NCBI RefSeq assembly: GCF_002735695.1
Contig: NZ_PDZH01000024.1
Location: 1-44,843, forward strand
Direction: 5' to 3'
Source: Chitinimonas sp. BJB300
GTDB lineage: Bacteria; Pseudomonadota; Gammaproteobacteria; Burkholderiales; Chitinimonadaceae
DNA length: 44,843 bases
Each line of letters opens with the position of its first letter. The first letter of the stretch is position 1. The position numbers and the translations under genes are program-made. Below the pieces are notes generated by a model. That model saw only the letters and a list, made by a program, of their open reading frames with translations. It had not been told where the DNA came from and searched no databases. Positions 16,681-25,071 of the stretch are shown piece after piece.

Positions 16681-17240
16681 ATGCGCCAAGCCGTCGACCT
16701 GAAAAAAGCCTACCGCTTACTCAACCATGGTCCACCGTGCTGGTATCCAGCGCGTACGGCGACCAACGTAATGTCATGGCTGCCGCGTGGTGCATGCCGC
16801 TCGATTTCGACCCGCCCAAAGTCACCGTGGTCATCGACAAACACACGCTAACGCGGGAACTCGTCGAAGCCAGTGGTGAATTCGCCGTGAATATCCCCGC
16901 ACGAGGGTTGGCTGCTATGACGGAGTCAGTGGGCAACCTCAGCGGCCGGGACGTTGACAAATTCGCTGACCTGAAACTCACCACCTTCACCGCAGAGAAA
17001 ATCGGCGCGCCATTACTGGAAGGTTGCGTAGGCTGGCTGGAATGCAAGGTGATTGAAGAGCGGCATAACCAAGACAAATACGATCTATTTATCGCCGAAG
17101 TCATCGCAGCCTGGGCTGACCTTCGCGACTTTAGTAATGGCCGCTGGCATTTCGAACCGGGTAGGGCACGGTCAATCCATTATGTCGCGGGAGGCACGTT
17201 CTTCGAAACAGGAGAAGCCTTCAACGTCAAGGACCTATGA
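16681..17240 (+). pseudogene. Flavin reductase-like (FMN split-barrel) gene with a 1-nt frameshift
   Basis: Bases 16681-16733 encode MRQAVDLKKAYRLLNHGP. The next frame, from 16734, continues TVLVSSAYGDQRNVMAAAW and runs to the stop at 17240. Joining the two after one missing base in the CC run at 16732-16733 gives a continuous 186-residue flavin reductase-like protein (VMAAAWCMPLDFDPPKV, EFAVNIP, FIAEVIAAW). Such proteins bind FMN and reduce it or other acceptors. In the sequence as given the gene is broken, unless a GTG at 16737 starts a shortened product. A sequencing error is possible. The N-terminal part has only a weak ribosome site. Confidence 0.85.
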
Positions 17241-17296
17241 GGCGCAAAGGGCGCCAAACTCTTCGTCTCCAACGAGATATTACCGGGGACCATACG

Positions 17297-17980
17297 CTAA
17301 TCCAGTGTATCGCTGGATACACCGGCAGCACGTAGGGCAGATCGCAAGGTTTGTTCGTAGCTGGGGCGAAAATCCTGGTCTAGCACAGTATTCGTTTCGA
17401 TGCGGTCCAGACGGAACTGCCGATGCGCATTGCGTAGTTCGCACCATGCCACAAGGGTCCAGACCTTGCCCCAGAAGAACAGCCCCAATGGCCAGATATC
17501 ACGCTGGTCCGCCTGACCATCCGGCTTACGGTAGTACAACCGGACTATTTTCTGTTTATCGATAGCATTGCGTAACGGGGCAAAGGCCGCCTCATGCTGG
17601 CCAGGGATGGCTGGTGCATGCATCGGCGTCATGCCGTGCAACATATCTGTCGGCAATTCGCTGCGTATTTTTGCCAGCGCCGCCTCCGCCGCACGGGCAA
17701 GCTGGGGGTCGCTCCAGGCAACCACCATCTCGGCACCCAATCGTAATGCTGCTAGTTCTTCACGATCAAACATCAGCGGCGGCAAATCAAGCTTATGGCG
17801 CAGGACATACCCTACCCCTGCTTCACCCTCGATAGGCACACCGCTCAGACACAGGTCACGCACATCCCGATACACAGTACGTTCCGACACTTCCAGGCGA
17901 TCCGCCAACCAACGGGCAGTAGTCAACCGCCGGCCGCGGAGAAACTGGACAATCTGGAAAAGGCGGTCGGCTCGGCGCAT
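17297..17980 (-). CDS. YafY-type HTH/WYL domain transcriptional regulator
   Basis: The 227-residue protein starts RRADRLFQIVQFLRGRRLTT. A DeoR-like helix-turn-helix follows (LADRLEVSERTVYRDVRDL), then the wing region GVPIEGEAGVGY, then a WYL domain (KQKIVRLYYRKPDG, DIWPLGLFFWGKVWTLVAWCELR, FRLDRIE). Free-standing members often control a neighbouring stress or metabolic gene. The adjacent VOC gene on the same strand upstream (now dead), or the convergent flavin reductase, are possible former targets. Confidence 0.9.
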   Translation of the reverse strand: MRRADRLFQIVQFLRGRRLTTARWLADRLEVSERTVYRDVRDLCLSGVPIEGEAGVGYVLRHKLDLPPLMFDREELAALRLGAEMVVAWSDPQLARAAEAALAKIRSELPTDMLHGMTPMHAPAIPGQHEAAFAPLRNAIDKQKIVRLYYRKPDGQADQRDIWPLGLFFWGKVWTLVAWCELRNAHRQFRLDRIETNTVLDQDFRPSYEQTLRSALRAAGVSSDTLD

Positions 17981-18000
17981 GTCAGTATTTTATGGTCTAA

Positions 18001-18050
18001 GAACCTGTCTAAAGTCTCTCAAGTCAGGACGATACAAGGCGAAAACGGCA
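18001..18050 (-). repeat. Family A MITE, truncated copy
   Basis: After TAA (17998-18000) the sequence begins GAACCTGTCTAAAGTCT, identical to the family A terminus. It continues with the arm AAGTCAGGACGATACAAGGCGAAAACGGC, which aligns with the CGCGAGCTAAGGC..GACAAGGCGAAAACAGCC arm of complete copies. It then stops abruptly in the 3' flank of the dead VOC gene. The other end is absent. Confidence 0.75.
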
Positions 18051-18077
18051 GGCTCTACCCCTCAACCTCTTTGCCAA

Positions 18078-18435
18078 TCAATTCACACTGTGCAGGCCAA
18101 CGCTATTGCCCTCACTATCACGCATGATGGCAATCGAACCAATGTCTGCACGCAGGAAGGTTTTGGGCATCAAAATCGCGCCACCAGCCGTTTCCACCCG
18201 GCTTAACACCGCATCCAGATCTGGCGTATTCAGATAGACCAGCGTGCCCGTAGTGCATATGCGGGCTTTTCACCAACGCGCCGCCCACACTAGTCTCACC
18301 ATATGGCAACAAGGCCATCTGCATATCGCCAACGCTGTCATCATGGCGCAGCTTGGCTGCCAACACCGTCTCTTAGAAGCGGGTAGACCGGTCAAGATCG
18401 TCAGTCGGCAATTCAAACCAGTTCACGGCATGCAT
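18078..18435 (-). pseudogene. VOC (glyoxalase-fold) family gene with nonsense and frameshift lesions
   Basis: From ATG 18435 (AGGAG 7 nt upstream) the frame reads MHAVNWFELPTDDLDRSTRF and then hits TAA at 18375-18373, where family members have Tyr (RFYE). It resumes ETVLAAKLRHDDSVGDMQMA and GALVKSP, then shifts frame near 18252. The rest, LVYLNTPDLDAVLSRVETAGG and ADIGSIAIMRDSEGNSVGLHS, is in another frame, ending TGA at 18080-18078. These are hallmark VOC segments. Two independent lesions argue for a true pseudogene. Intact members are small metal-binding dioxygenase, lyase or resistance-type proteins. Confidence 0.88.
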
Positions 18436-18489
18436 GGAAAGCTCCTGTCGGATGATTACCACCAAGTGGTGTAACGCCCATGCTAGGCG

Positions 18490-18521
18490 GGCACTACTGA
18501 CAGCGTAGTGTCAGCAGTGCC
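18490..18521. repeat. Inverted repeat, strong hairpin
   Basis: GGCACTACTGACA and TGTCAGCAGTGCC pair at 12 of 13 positions around a 6-nt loop. No T run follows on either strand, so it is not a standard terminator. It lies in the 278-bp gap between the dead VOC gene and the small exported protein; the rest of that gap shows only the candidate promoter noted separately. Confidence 0.6.
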
Positions 18522-18667
18522 GAATAGAGCCGCGCCTTTCTTTCGTACCGTCGCTCATGCTGTTGAATAGCGTGACGCCAAACCCGAATTTGGACCCTCG
18601 CGATTTCTTACATGGCGATATACCATATTGCCCATTTCTAATAAAGGTAGCTATCGTTCGCTTCGCT

Positions 18668-18695
18668 TTGTCATGCAGCAAGGTGCTCATAAATT
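18668..18695 (+). promoter_or_regulatory. Candidate promoter of the small exported protein gene
   Basis: TTGTCA (18668-18673) and TAAATT (18690-18695) are spaced by 16 nt, ending 18 bp before the ATG at 18714. Matched by eye; no operator is evident. Confidence 0.35.
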
Positions 18696-18713
18696 CTTGA
18701 TTAAGTACAAACT

Positions 18714-19067
18714 ATGCGAATAAAACTGCGTAATATCCTTTTGATATGCTTTCTTTTCAGCTTTGCCGCTTGGGCAGGTGGAAAACACTTCAGCAATAAT
18801 GCGGCTTCTGGCTCCACCACCCGCTCAGCTTCTAGTTTGACTATCACAGACATACATCAACAGCTGACCGAAACCGGCAATCTCGTGATTGTCTACGGCA
18901 CTGGGATGTTAGGCGTCAGCCACGCGGCTATAGACGACGTGACAATGAAATTCAGTGCAGACTCAGACGATCGCCTGACGATTGAAGTACCTCAGAATAC
19001 TAAACTTGGCCTCATCGAACTACAGGCTCACGAGTCCATCGTCCACTCTATTGAGCCGATTGCCTGA
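18714..19067 (+). CDS. Small exported protein, possible IPT/TIG-like domain
   Basis: The 117-residue protein has a clear signal peptide (MRIKLRNILLICFLFSFAAWA) and a Ser/Thr-rich linker. A single domain follows, with a pattern of the form LVIVYGTGML..V..V.M.FSADSDDRLTIEVPQNTKLGLIEL. The order (V-I-GTG, F...D..L...VP....G.I.L) resembles IPT/TIG immunoglobulin-like folds; this is inference from pattern only. No convincing ribosome site is visible, which lowers confidence in the exact start. I recognise no named family. In the 3' gap (about 19177-19196) the arms ACGGGCA and TGCCCGT form a hairpin that may terminate this gene or the convergent methyltransferase. Confidence 0.6.
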   Translation: MRIKLRNILLICFLFSFAAWAGGKHFSNNAASGSTTRSASSLTITDIHQQLTETGNLVIVYGTGMLGVSHAAIDDVTMKFSADSDDRLTIEVPQNTKLGLIELQAHESIVHSIEPIA

Positions 19068-19210
19068 TCCCCGTCCAGTCGAGGCAACAGAATCCAGTAG
19101 GGAGCAATGACTTTCGCCGCCTGCCCTACGCTGCCTAAACTCGTCGAACCCATGTTCGCCAACGACAGTAACCCGACGGGCAACCAAGCTGCCCGTGCGC
19201 TTAAATTGCA

Positions 19211-20227
19211 TTACACCCGCAGCAGCACCATCTTCAAAGGGTGCTTGCCATCGCTACTGGGGAAGTCTGCCTCAGGGGTAATCCATTCGAATTCACGTAC
19301 TGGACGGTCGGCCTTGGCGGCGCTACGCTGCAATTGGTCCAGCCAAGCATTGGCATCAACCTGGGCAACGTTGTTGCAGCAGATGATGCTGCCACCTTGT
19401 GCCGTCGCCAACAAGGCGGGCTTGAAGACGCTGCTGTAGTCATTGACCAAGTCCACAACGCCGAAGAGACTCTTGGCATAACGTGGCGGGTCTAGAAACA
19501 CCAAGTCGAACTGGCGAGCTTCCAGCGTGTGGAAGGGGGGCATGCGTTTACCGCGCACCATCTTCGGCTGGCCAATACCTGCCAACTGGCGTACAGCCGG
19601 GAAGACGTCGCTCTGCACAAAGCGCGGCCGCGTGGCCAGCATGTTCAAGCGGGCGTTTTCCTTGCCAACCATAATGCTGGATTCGGCAAAGTCCACGTTC
19701 AGCACAAAACGCGCGCCAGCCTTGGCAGCCGCAATACCAACGCCTGAGGTATAGGCGAATAGATTCAGCACCGACTTACCCTCGGCTTCCTGCATGACAC
19801 GGCGGCGGCCAGCACGCAGGTCAAGAAAAAGCCAAGGGTCCTGCCCCGCATGGCGAGCCTGGATACGGTAGCTCACGCTCAGTTCTTTCGCCTCACGCGG
19901 CAGCATCGCAACTTCCAGTTCAGCACCAGACAACGGGTTACGAATACGCGAATTGGCGTCGCTGCGGTCGTTGTAAACCGTTGCAAGGCCGGGCAGCACG
20001 CTGGCGTAGTAGTCGCTGATTACCGCCAAATCGCCCTCAGCCAACGGGGTATGGAAGGTTTGCACCAGAAGAAGGTCGCCATATCGGTCCACCGTAAGAC
20101 CCGCTGCGCCCTCTACACTGCCATGGAACAAACGATAGGTATTGGTTTCTTCAGCATGCAGTTGCGCCAGTAAATCGGTGCGGTTGACATAGGCAGTGGC
20201 AAGCAAACTGGGCAAATCGTTGGACAT
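19211..20227 (-). CDS. RlmI-like class I SAM-dependent (23S rRNA) methyltransferase
   Basis: From the ATG at 20227 (GGAGACC ribosome site) the product is 338 residues. It has the RlmI/RlmK-type layout: an EEA-like start region, GLTVDRYGDLLLVQ, FLDLRAGRRRVMQE, the SAM-binding motif VLNLFAYTSGVGIAAAKAGA, NVDFAESSI and the catalytic FDLVFLDPPRYAKS. These enzymes make m5C in 23S rRNA. The usual N-terminal PUA domain is short or divergent, so exact rRNA target and gene name are left open. The frame extends 35 codons upstream without family support. Confidence 0.85.
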   Translation of the reverse strand: MSNDLPSLLATAYVNRTDLLAQLHAEETNTYRLFHGSVEGAAGLTVDRYGDLLLVQTFHTPLAEGDLAVISDYYASVLPGLATVYNDRSDANSRIRNPLSGAELEVAMLPREAKELSVSYRIQARHAGQDPWLFLDLRAGRRRVMQEAEGKSVLNLFAYTSGVGIAAAKAGARFVLNVDFAESSIMVGKENARLNMLATRPRFVQSDVFPAVRQLAGIGQPKMVRGKRMPPFHTLEARQFDLVFLDPPRYAKSLFGVVDLVNDYSSVFKPALLATAQGGSIICCNNVAQVDANAWLDQLQRSAAKADRPVREFEWITPEADFPSSDGKHPLKMVLLRV

Positions 20228-20475
20228 AAGTGGTCTCCATGGCAGCCACCCGGGCTGCCAGTCAAAATTAGGGGAATGCGCCATTGTACCGGGCCCACAT
20301 GGTTTTCCCCTTTCGACTTTACCGGACGGCAAGTCTGATGGCGTTCAAGCAGCGCTGCCGAAATCGGCTCAGTCTGGCTAATATCGACACCTATAAGCGA
20401 TGTGATCGTCCTCAATCAAACCAACAAGATGACGTACTATCGCCTCCCAGTTCGACAGCATTAGGATGCTTAACC

Positions 20476-20670
20476 ATGACAGACAACACACCACTCAGCC
20501 CGAAACCGTGCAAAAAATGCGGCTCGCCCGGCGAAGTCATGAAGGCAGGGTCAAATCGATTCTGGATCGAGTGCGCCAAGTTCGGCCGTAATGGCAACTG
20601 CAATGTCATCAGCGCCCAAGCCACTACCCGCAAGGCTGCAATCCAGAATTGGAACACCAACTGCGCCTAA
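20476..20670 (+). CDS. Lar-like zinc-ribbon small protein
   Basis: The 64-residue protein has PKPCKKCGSPGEVM..SNRFWIECAKFGRNGNC and the C-terminal TTRKAAIQNWN. This is the arrangement of the Lar (restriction alleviation) family: CxxCG, a hydrophobic-aromatic strand, a second cysteine pair, then T..AI..WN. The function is inferred from family resemblance; such proteins are mostly phage- or plasmid-borne, so this may be a relic of transfer. The ATG at 20476 is chosen because upstream sequence lacks similarity. Its stop TAA is the target duplication of the following repeat. Confidence 0.65.
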   Translation: MTDNTPLSPKPCKKCGSPGEVMKAGSNRFWIECAKFGRNGNCNVISAQATTRKAAIQNWNTNCA

Positions 20671-20810
20671 GAACTTGTCTAAAGTCTGCTGCGCGTCGGC
20701 AATATGGCGTTGAAAACACCCTCGGAATGCTCATTTACCACTTGTAAACTCCGCTTCCTCGGCTGTTTCCGCCTTCTCTTGTCTTAGCTCGCGAGACTTT
20801 AGACAGGTTC
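20671..20810 (+). repeat. Family A MITE, copy 5, inserted at the zinc-ribbon gene stop codon
   Basis: This 140-bp element is flanked by TAA at 20668-20670 (the stop codon of the upstream gene) and TAA at 20811-20813. The termini are GAACTTGTCTAAAGTCT and (reverse complement) GAACCTGTCTAAAGTCT, 16 of 17 identical. The interior matches copy 2 over most of its length, in the same orientation. Confidence 0.92.
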
Positions 20811-20907
20811 TAAGCGCCTGTTCGATGCCTACTGCGAGCAGTATTAGTCCTGATGAAGAACCAGCAGCAGGCTTTGAAACAAGCCCTAAGGTGCTTTCGG
20901 AACCACT

Positions 20908-21501
20908 ATGCCCTTCACCCTGGCCAACCCGGCCCATAGCATGCTGGAAATCAAAAAGAGCCGCTTTATTGGCTGTGTAGAACCCATTGGTGACCGTAGC
21001 GCCGCGCAATTGCGTGTGGCTGCACTCAAAGCCGAGCACCCCGGTGCGGTACATGTTTGCTGGGCACTTTTAGCGGGTGGGCAGTCAGCAGCGGTGGATG
21101 ATGGCGAACCTTCCGGCACCGCTGGGCTGCCTATGCTGAACGTATTGCGCCACCAAGAGCTGGAAGGCGTATTGGCTACGGTCGTGCGGTATTTCGGCGG
21201 GGTAAAGCTGGGGGCTGGCGGTTTGGTACGTGCTTATACCGATGCCGTAGCTCAGGCCCTGCTCACAGCCGATAAGCTGCCTTTGCAAAGGCGAGTCCAC
21301 CTTCGCTGTACCGTGCCTTACGCCTTGGAAGGCTTGCTCCGCCGCCATATTGCAACCGCAGGCGCAACTGAATTACAGGTCGAGCACAGCAACCAGGTTC
21401 TGTTCAGCTTTAATTTGCTTGATAGCGAGAAAACCGCATTCATTGCCCAATTGAATGAGGTATGTCACGGCCAACTGAATTGGCTGAATCCTGTCGACTG
21501 A
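20908..21501 (+). CDS. yigZ: YigZ/IMPACT family protein
   Basis: The 197-residue protein has the two-domain YigZ layout. The N-terminal IMPACT domain contains KKSRFIGCVEPI, HVCWALLAG, DDGEPSGTAGLPML and VVRYFGGVKLGAGGLVRAY; a C-terminal DUF1949-like ferredoxin fold follows. The family's role is poorly defined, with links to translation or nucleic-acid binding. A further ATG (20941) exists, but the first gives the fuller N-terminus. Confidence 0.92.
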   Translation: MPFTLANPAHSMLEIKKSRFIGCVEPIGDRSAAQLRVAALKAEHPGAVHVCWALLAGGQSAAVDDGEPSGTAGLPMLNVLRHQELEGVLATVVRYFGGVKLGAGGLVRAYTDAVAQALLTADKLPLQRRVHLRCTVPYALEGLLRRHIATAGATELQVEHSNQVLFSFNLLDSEKTAFIAQLNEVCHGQLNWLNPVD

Positions 21502-21695
21502 GCTCGGCGCTAAGCCAGGTGATGCGCCAGCAATGGCGCCACATGCTGAAGAAACTGGGGCGACTTGCACCCCCGCGGGAACAGCAACCCCTAGCCTTTT
21601 GCCAGCAATCAACGCCTACCAGCGTCAATACGCTGCCTGTATTAACCAAGAAATCGAGCAGCGGCTATATCAGGGTCACTTCAAACCGGGTGCAG

Positions 21696-22028
21696 CTACG
21701 AAGGCACTTCCACCAGCATGCCGGGGTTGATCAACTCTACTTTCAAGCAAGCCCTGACGGGTGCAGAGCCGGGGGCTAGCCATGCATCCCATACCGCATT
21801 CATCGCAGGCACCTTGGCAAGGTTAGTCACATAAATCGTCGCCATCAAAAGACGTGATTTATCACTGCCGCCCAATGCAAGCGTGGCTTCAGCCTGGGCC
21901 AATACCTGTTTAACCTGCCCCTGCATATCCGCGTTGAGGACTGCCGGTACTTCGACAAAGTGAATCAGCCCCTGGTAAACCGTAGCGTCCGACCAGCGTT
22001 GTGTGGGGTTGATGCGTTGAATTTCCAT
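21696..22028 (-). CDS. RidA/YjgF family protein
   Basis: From ATG 22028 (AGGGAG ribosome site) the product is 110 residues: EIQRINPTQRWSDATVYQGLIHF, then QVKQVLAQAEATL, then MATIYVTNLA and APVRACLKVELINPGMLVEV. The arginine in APVRACL is the deaminase-site arginine of RidA proteins, which hydrolyse reactive enamines/imines. The YoaB-like form of the sequence fits the divergent subgroup, so the substrate may differ from classic RidA. It is the last gene after xerC, with a 36-nt gap. Confidence 0.88.
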   Translation of the reverse strand: MEIQRINPTQRWSDATVYQGLIHFVEVPAVLNADMQGQVKQVLAQAEATLALGGSDKSRLLMATIYVTNLAKVPAMNAVWDAWLAPGSAPVRACLKVELINPGMLVEVPS

Positions 22029-22064
22029 AATTACTCCCTGGCAAATCAGCACGCACCGAAAGGC

Positions 22065-22940
22065 TCACTTAACTTTGGCGCGCGGGTGGCTTTGGTCGTA
22101 CACCTCGGAAAGACGGTTGAAATCGAGGTGCGTATAAATCTGGGTTGTAGCGATACTGGCATGCCCCAACAATTCCTGGGTTGCACGTAAATCACCACTG
22201 GCTTGCAGGAAATGGCTGGCGCAAGCATGCCTTAAGCGATGAGGGTGCAGCTTGTCGCCCAGGCCCAGCTTGTCCGACCAATTTGAGAGCCGCATCTGTA
22301 CTGCGCGGGCTGTCATGCGGTGGCCGAAGCGGTTCAGAAACAATGCCGTTTCACCAGCTTGAAGCAATACGGTACGGCAAGGCAGCCAATTCGCAATCGC
22401 CGCCAGGGCAATCCGCCCAACCGGCACCACGCGCGACTTGCCACCTTTACCCAATACCCGCAACGTGGCGTCCGGGTGAAGGTCGGCAAGGTCGGCACCT
22501 ACCAATTCGGATACCCGCAAGCCAGACGAATAAGCAAGCTCGTACATGGCGCGGTCGCGCAGGGCCAGCGGGTCGTTATCGCTCAGGTTATCCAGAAAGC
22601 CCGCCGCCGCATCAACACTGACCGGGCGGGGTAGCTTCTTCTCGGCGCGAGGCGCACGCACCGAGGCCACTGGATTGAGGGTGAAGTCGGTTTCCCGTAC
22701 CAATAGCCGGAACCAGGTTCGCCAAGCCGATAATCGCCGAGCGATACTGCGTGCATCGTGCTTTCTTTGCCGCATCTGTCTGACAAAACCGCGAATATCG
22801 CGTGCTGTCAGTCGGTCCAATGGGCAGTCACCCGCTAAATCCAACAACAACTGCGCATCCGCCAAATAAGCCGATCGGGTAGCCGCTGAACTACCGTGCT
22901 CACCTGTCAGATACCGCTCGAATCTTGCCAGTGGCGTCAT
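22065..22940 (-). CDS. xerC: Tyrosine recombinase XerC
   Basis: From ATG 22940 the protein is 291 residues, the usual XerC length. The N-terminal SAM-like domain (TPLARFERYL..) is followed by the catalytic set Arg142 (SGLRVSEL), Lys168 (GKGGKSR), His234/Arg237 (HPHRLRHACASHF), His260 (LLGHASIATTQ) and Tyr269 (IYTH). With XerD it resolves chromosome dimers at dif. The gene starts 10 nt after the DUF484 stop. Its position behind dapF and DUF484 is the standard proteobacterial order and supports XerC over XerD. Confidence 0.95.
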   Translation of the reverse strand: MTPLARFERYLTGEHGSSAATRSAYLADAQLLLDLAGDCPLDRLTARDIRGFVRQMRQRKHDARSIARRLSAWRTWFRLLVRETDFTLNPVASVRAPRAEKKLPRPVSVDAAAGFLDNLSDNDPLALRDRAMYELAYSSGLRVSELVGADLADLHPDATLRVLGKGGKSRVVPVGRIALAAIANWLPCRTVLLQAGETALFLNRFGHRMTARAVQMRLSNWSDKLGLGDKLHPHRLRHACASHFLQASGDLRATQELLGHASIATTQIYTHLDFNRLSEVYDQSHPRAKVK

Positions 22941-22950
22941 CGACAACCAC

Positions 22951-23607
22951 TCAGTCCAGGCAACGCGCCAGCGCAGCCGAAGCCAATTCGCCAATCCGCG
23001 CGAGGTAGAGCGTGCCCATCTCTGGGTAGAAGCGCTGCGCATCTTCACAGGCCAGCACCAAGAGTCCAAAGGGTGCATCATCGGTCTTGAGCGCAACCTG
23101 GGCGAATGATTTCAGGCGTGCGGACGACTCGCCCAGCCAAGCACTGACTTCGTCGGTGACATAAGGGCCGCAATAAGGCATGCCCAGGCTATGCGCCAAC
23201 TGCTGCACTTCATGGCTGACCTGGGCGAATTCGCTCAAGGTCTCGTCTACCTCGCTTCCCCACAGGCGCACAGCCACATGTGGCACACGGAAGTGCTCTT
23301 GCAAGTGGTAATTCAAGGTAGCCAACACACCACTCAAATCCCGCGCCTGCAGCAACGCCATGCTCAGCTGATGCACCTTGTCGCCAATCTGGTCATTCTC
23401 TTCACCAAACTGCAGCAACTCGGCAAGCTTGTTTTCGATCAGCTTGTTTTTCTCACGCAGGGTAAGTATTTGGCGTTCCGCAATAGGAATCGCCCGGCCG
23501 CCATGCGGGTGAGGAATAAAAATCTCCGCGACCAGATCGGCATATTCTTCGAAGAAATTCGGATTGGCTTTCAGCCAGGTAGCAACATCGGGGGACTGAA
23601 TGGGCAT
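22951..23607 (-). CDS. DUF484 (GAF-like) family protein
   Basis: The 218-residue protein starts with the family motif VATWLKANPNFFEEYADLVAEIFIPHPHGG..AIPIAERQI. A coiled coil (REKNKLIENKLAELL) and a GAF-like C-terminal domain follow. It always occurs between dapF and xerC in related genomes. The function is not established. The ribosome site is GGAGAGA, 8-9 nt upstream. Confidence 0.92.
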   Translation of the reverse strand: MPIQSPDVATWLKANPNFFEEYADLVAEIFIPHPHGGRAIPIAERQILTLREKNKLIENKLAELLQFGEENDQIGDKVHQLSMALLQARDLSGVLATLNYHLQEHFRVPHVAVRLWGSEVDETLSEFAQVSHEVQQLAHSLGMPYCGPYVTDEVSAWLGESSARLKSFAQVALKTDDAPFGLLVLACEDAQRFYPEMGTLYLARIGELASAALARCLD

Positions 23608-23705
23608 GGCTTTATCTCTCCATGGATTGATTCAGAATACGCGCGCAAGAGGGCGGCGTAGTCTCTCGAACATCGTAGGCACTTCGCACTACGAATCCAA
23701 ATAAC

Positions 23706-24539
23706 TCAAATATCGATTTCGCCTTCAAACACCGTTACAGCCGGGCCCGTCATCTTTACAGGATAGCCAGGGCCGTCCCAGTTGATGGAAAGATCACCGC
23801 CGCGGGTATGCACCAATACGGTGGTATCGAGCAATCCTCGACGAATGCCAGCCACGACCGCCGCACAAGCGCCACTACCGCAAGCCAGCGTCTCACCCGC
23901 ACTGCGTTCGAACACGCGCAGGCGGATCTCGCATCGACTGACAATCTGCATATACCCGGCATTTACCCGGGCAGGAAAACGTGGGTGCGACTCAATGAGC
24001 GGCCCTTCAATCACCACAGGCGCGGCATCAATATCAACCACTACCTGTACAGCATGGGGGTTGCCCATTGAAACAACCGTCATCTCGATCAAGCTCTCCC
24101 CCACCAGGACAGGGTGGCTGACCGCCTCCTCATCGGCCACAAAGGGAATCTCCGCCGGCTGGAAACGTGGTTCCCCCATATCCACCGTCACCAGCCCATT
24201 CGCTTCGAGCTGCGGCACTATCAGCCCCTTGGCAGTCTCAACCCGAATCGCTGGTTTACGGCTTAGGCCTTTATCGTGCACAAAGCGGACAAAACAACGA
24301 GAGCCATTACCGCACTGCTCTACTTCGCCGCCATCCGCACCATTAAAAATGCGATAACGGAAGTCAGCCTCGGGGTGATGGGGGTTTTCCACCAACAAAA
24401 TCTGGTCGCACCCGATGCCGAAGTGGCGGTCGCCAATCCGTTTGAGTTGGTCGGTACTGAGTGCAATCGGCTGGCTGACGCCATCGAGCACGACAAAGTC
24501 GTTGCCCAGGCCGTGCATCTTGGTAAAACGGAGCTTCAT
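23706..24539 (-). CDS. dapF: Diaminopimelate epimerase
   Basis: The 277-residue protein has both catalytic cysteines in their motifs: Cys76 in [10 protein letters not shown] and Cys220 in LACGSGACA. It also has the start [19 protein letters not shown]. It interconverts LL- and meso-diaminopimelate for lysine and peptidoglycan synthesis. It leads the dapF-DUF484-xerC-ridA series. The 98-nt gap to DUF484 contains no obvious terminator. Confidence 0.97.
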   Translation of the reverse strand: MKLRFTKMHGLGNDFVVLDGVSQPIALSTDQLKRIGDRHFGIGCDQILLVENPHHPEADFRYRIFNGADGGEVEQCGNGSRCFVRFVHDKGLSRKPAIRVETAKGLIVPQLEANGLVTVDMGEPRFQPAEIPFVADEEAVSHPVLVGESLIEMTVVSMGNPHAVQVVVDIDAAPVVIEGPLIESHPRFPARVNAGYMQIVSRCEIRLRVFERSAGETLACGSGACAAVVAGIRRGLLDTTVLVHTRGGDLSINWDGPGYPVKMTGPAVTVFEGEIDI

Positions 24540-24613
24540 GAAAAGAGCCTGCTATGCACTGGTGGAAAAGGATTTACCGCCCCCGGCCCTTGGCGTCAAT
24601 CTGTTGCAACCCA

Positions 24614-25024
24614 TCAAACCATCGCGGCGTAGTCAACCATGATGCATCGGTACATCACAACGAACAGCCCCGCTGCTTGCGCGCGTAGCGCCGCCCCATG
24701 GTTGATGATGCCCTGCTGGATCCAGATCGCCGGTGCGCCTATCGCAATTGCGCTATCCACCACGCCATCGACTTCAGCGGCATTACGGAACACATTGACG
24801 ATATCCACCTTACCCGGCACATCTTCCAGCCGCGCATAGGCAGTTTGGCCCAACACCGATTCGACCAACGGCCGTACCGGCACAATCTCGAAACCCCAGG
24901 CCTGCATCTGGTGTGAAACGCGGTAACTGGGCCGGGCTGGCGCAGGCGAAAGCCCAACCACCGCAATGCGGCGGCTACGCTTGAGTAGCGCACAGATTTC
25001 CTGGTCGGGAGGATTCTGGAACAT
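24614..25024 (-). CDS. YccU-like CoA-binding domain protein
   Basis: The 136-residue single Rossmann-type domain protein reads RRIAVVGLSPAPARPSYRVSHQMQAWGFEIVPVRP, VDIVNVFRNAAEV and AIWIQQGIIN, ending RCIMVDYA. These match the CoA-binding domain of succinyl-CoA synthetase alpha subunits in stand-alone form (YccU family). A role in CoA or acyl-CoA sensing is likely but unproven. It is 74 nt upstream of dapF on the same strand. Confidence 0.9.
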   Translation of the reverse strand: MFQNPPDQEICALLKRSRRIAVVGLSPAPARPSYRVSHQMQAWGFEIVPVRPLVESVLGQTAYARLEDVPGKVDIVNVFRNAAEVDGVVDSAIAIGAPAIWIQQGIINHGAALRAQAAGLFVVMYRCIMVDYAAMV

Positions 25025-25071
25025 AGAGGAGATGATGCCACCACTGGCCTGTAGAAGCGACTTTGCTTTTA

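Noticed and set aside
21502-21695. Possible small coding sequence between yigZ and ridA (MLKKLGRLAPPRE in one frame, INAYQRQYAACINQEIEQRL in another)
   Set aside because: Each half looks protein-like, but they are in different frames and no family is recognised. It could be a frameshifted small gene, but the evidence is too thin to call.
22065-22940. XerC as a mobile-element integrase
   Set aside because: Length, motif set and the dapF-DUF484 context identify the housekeeping recombinase.
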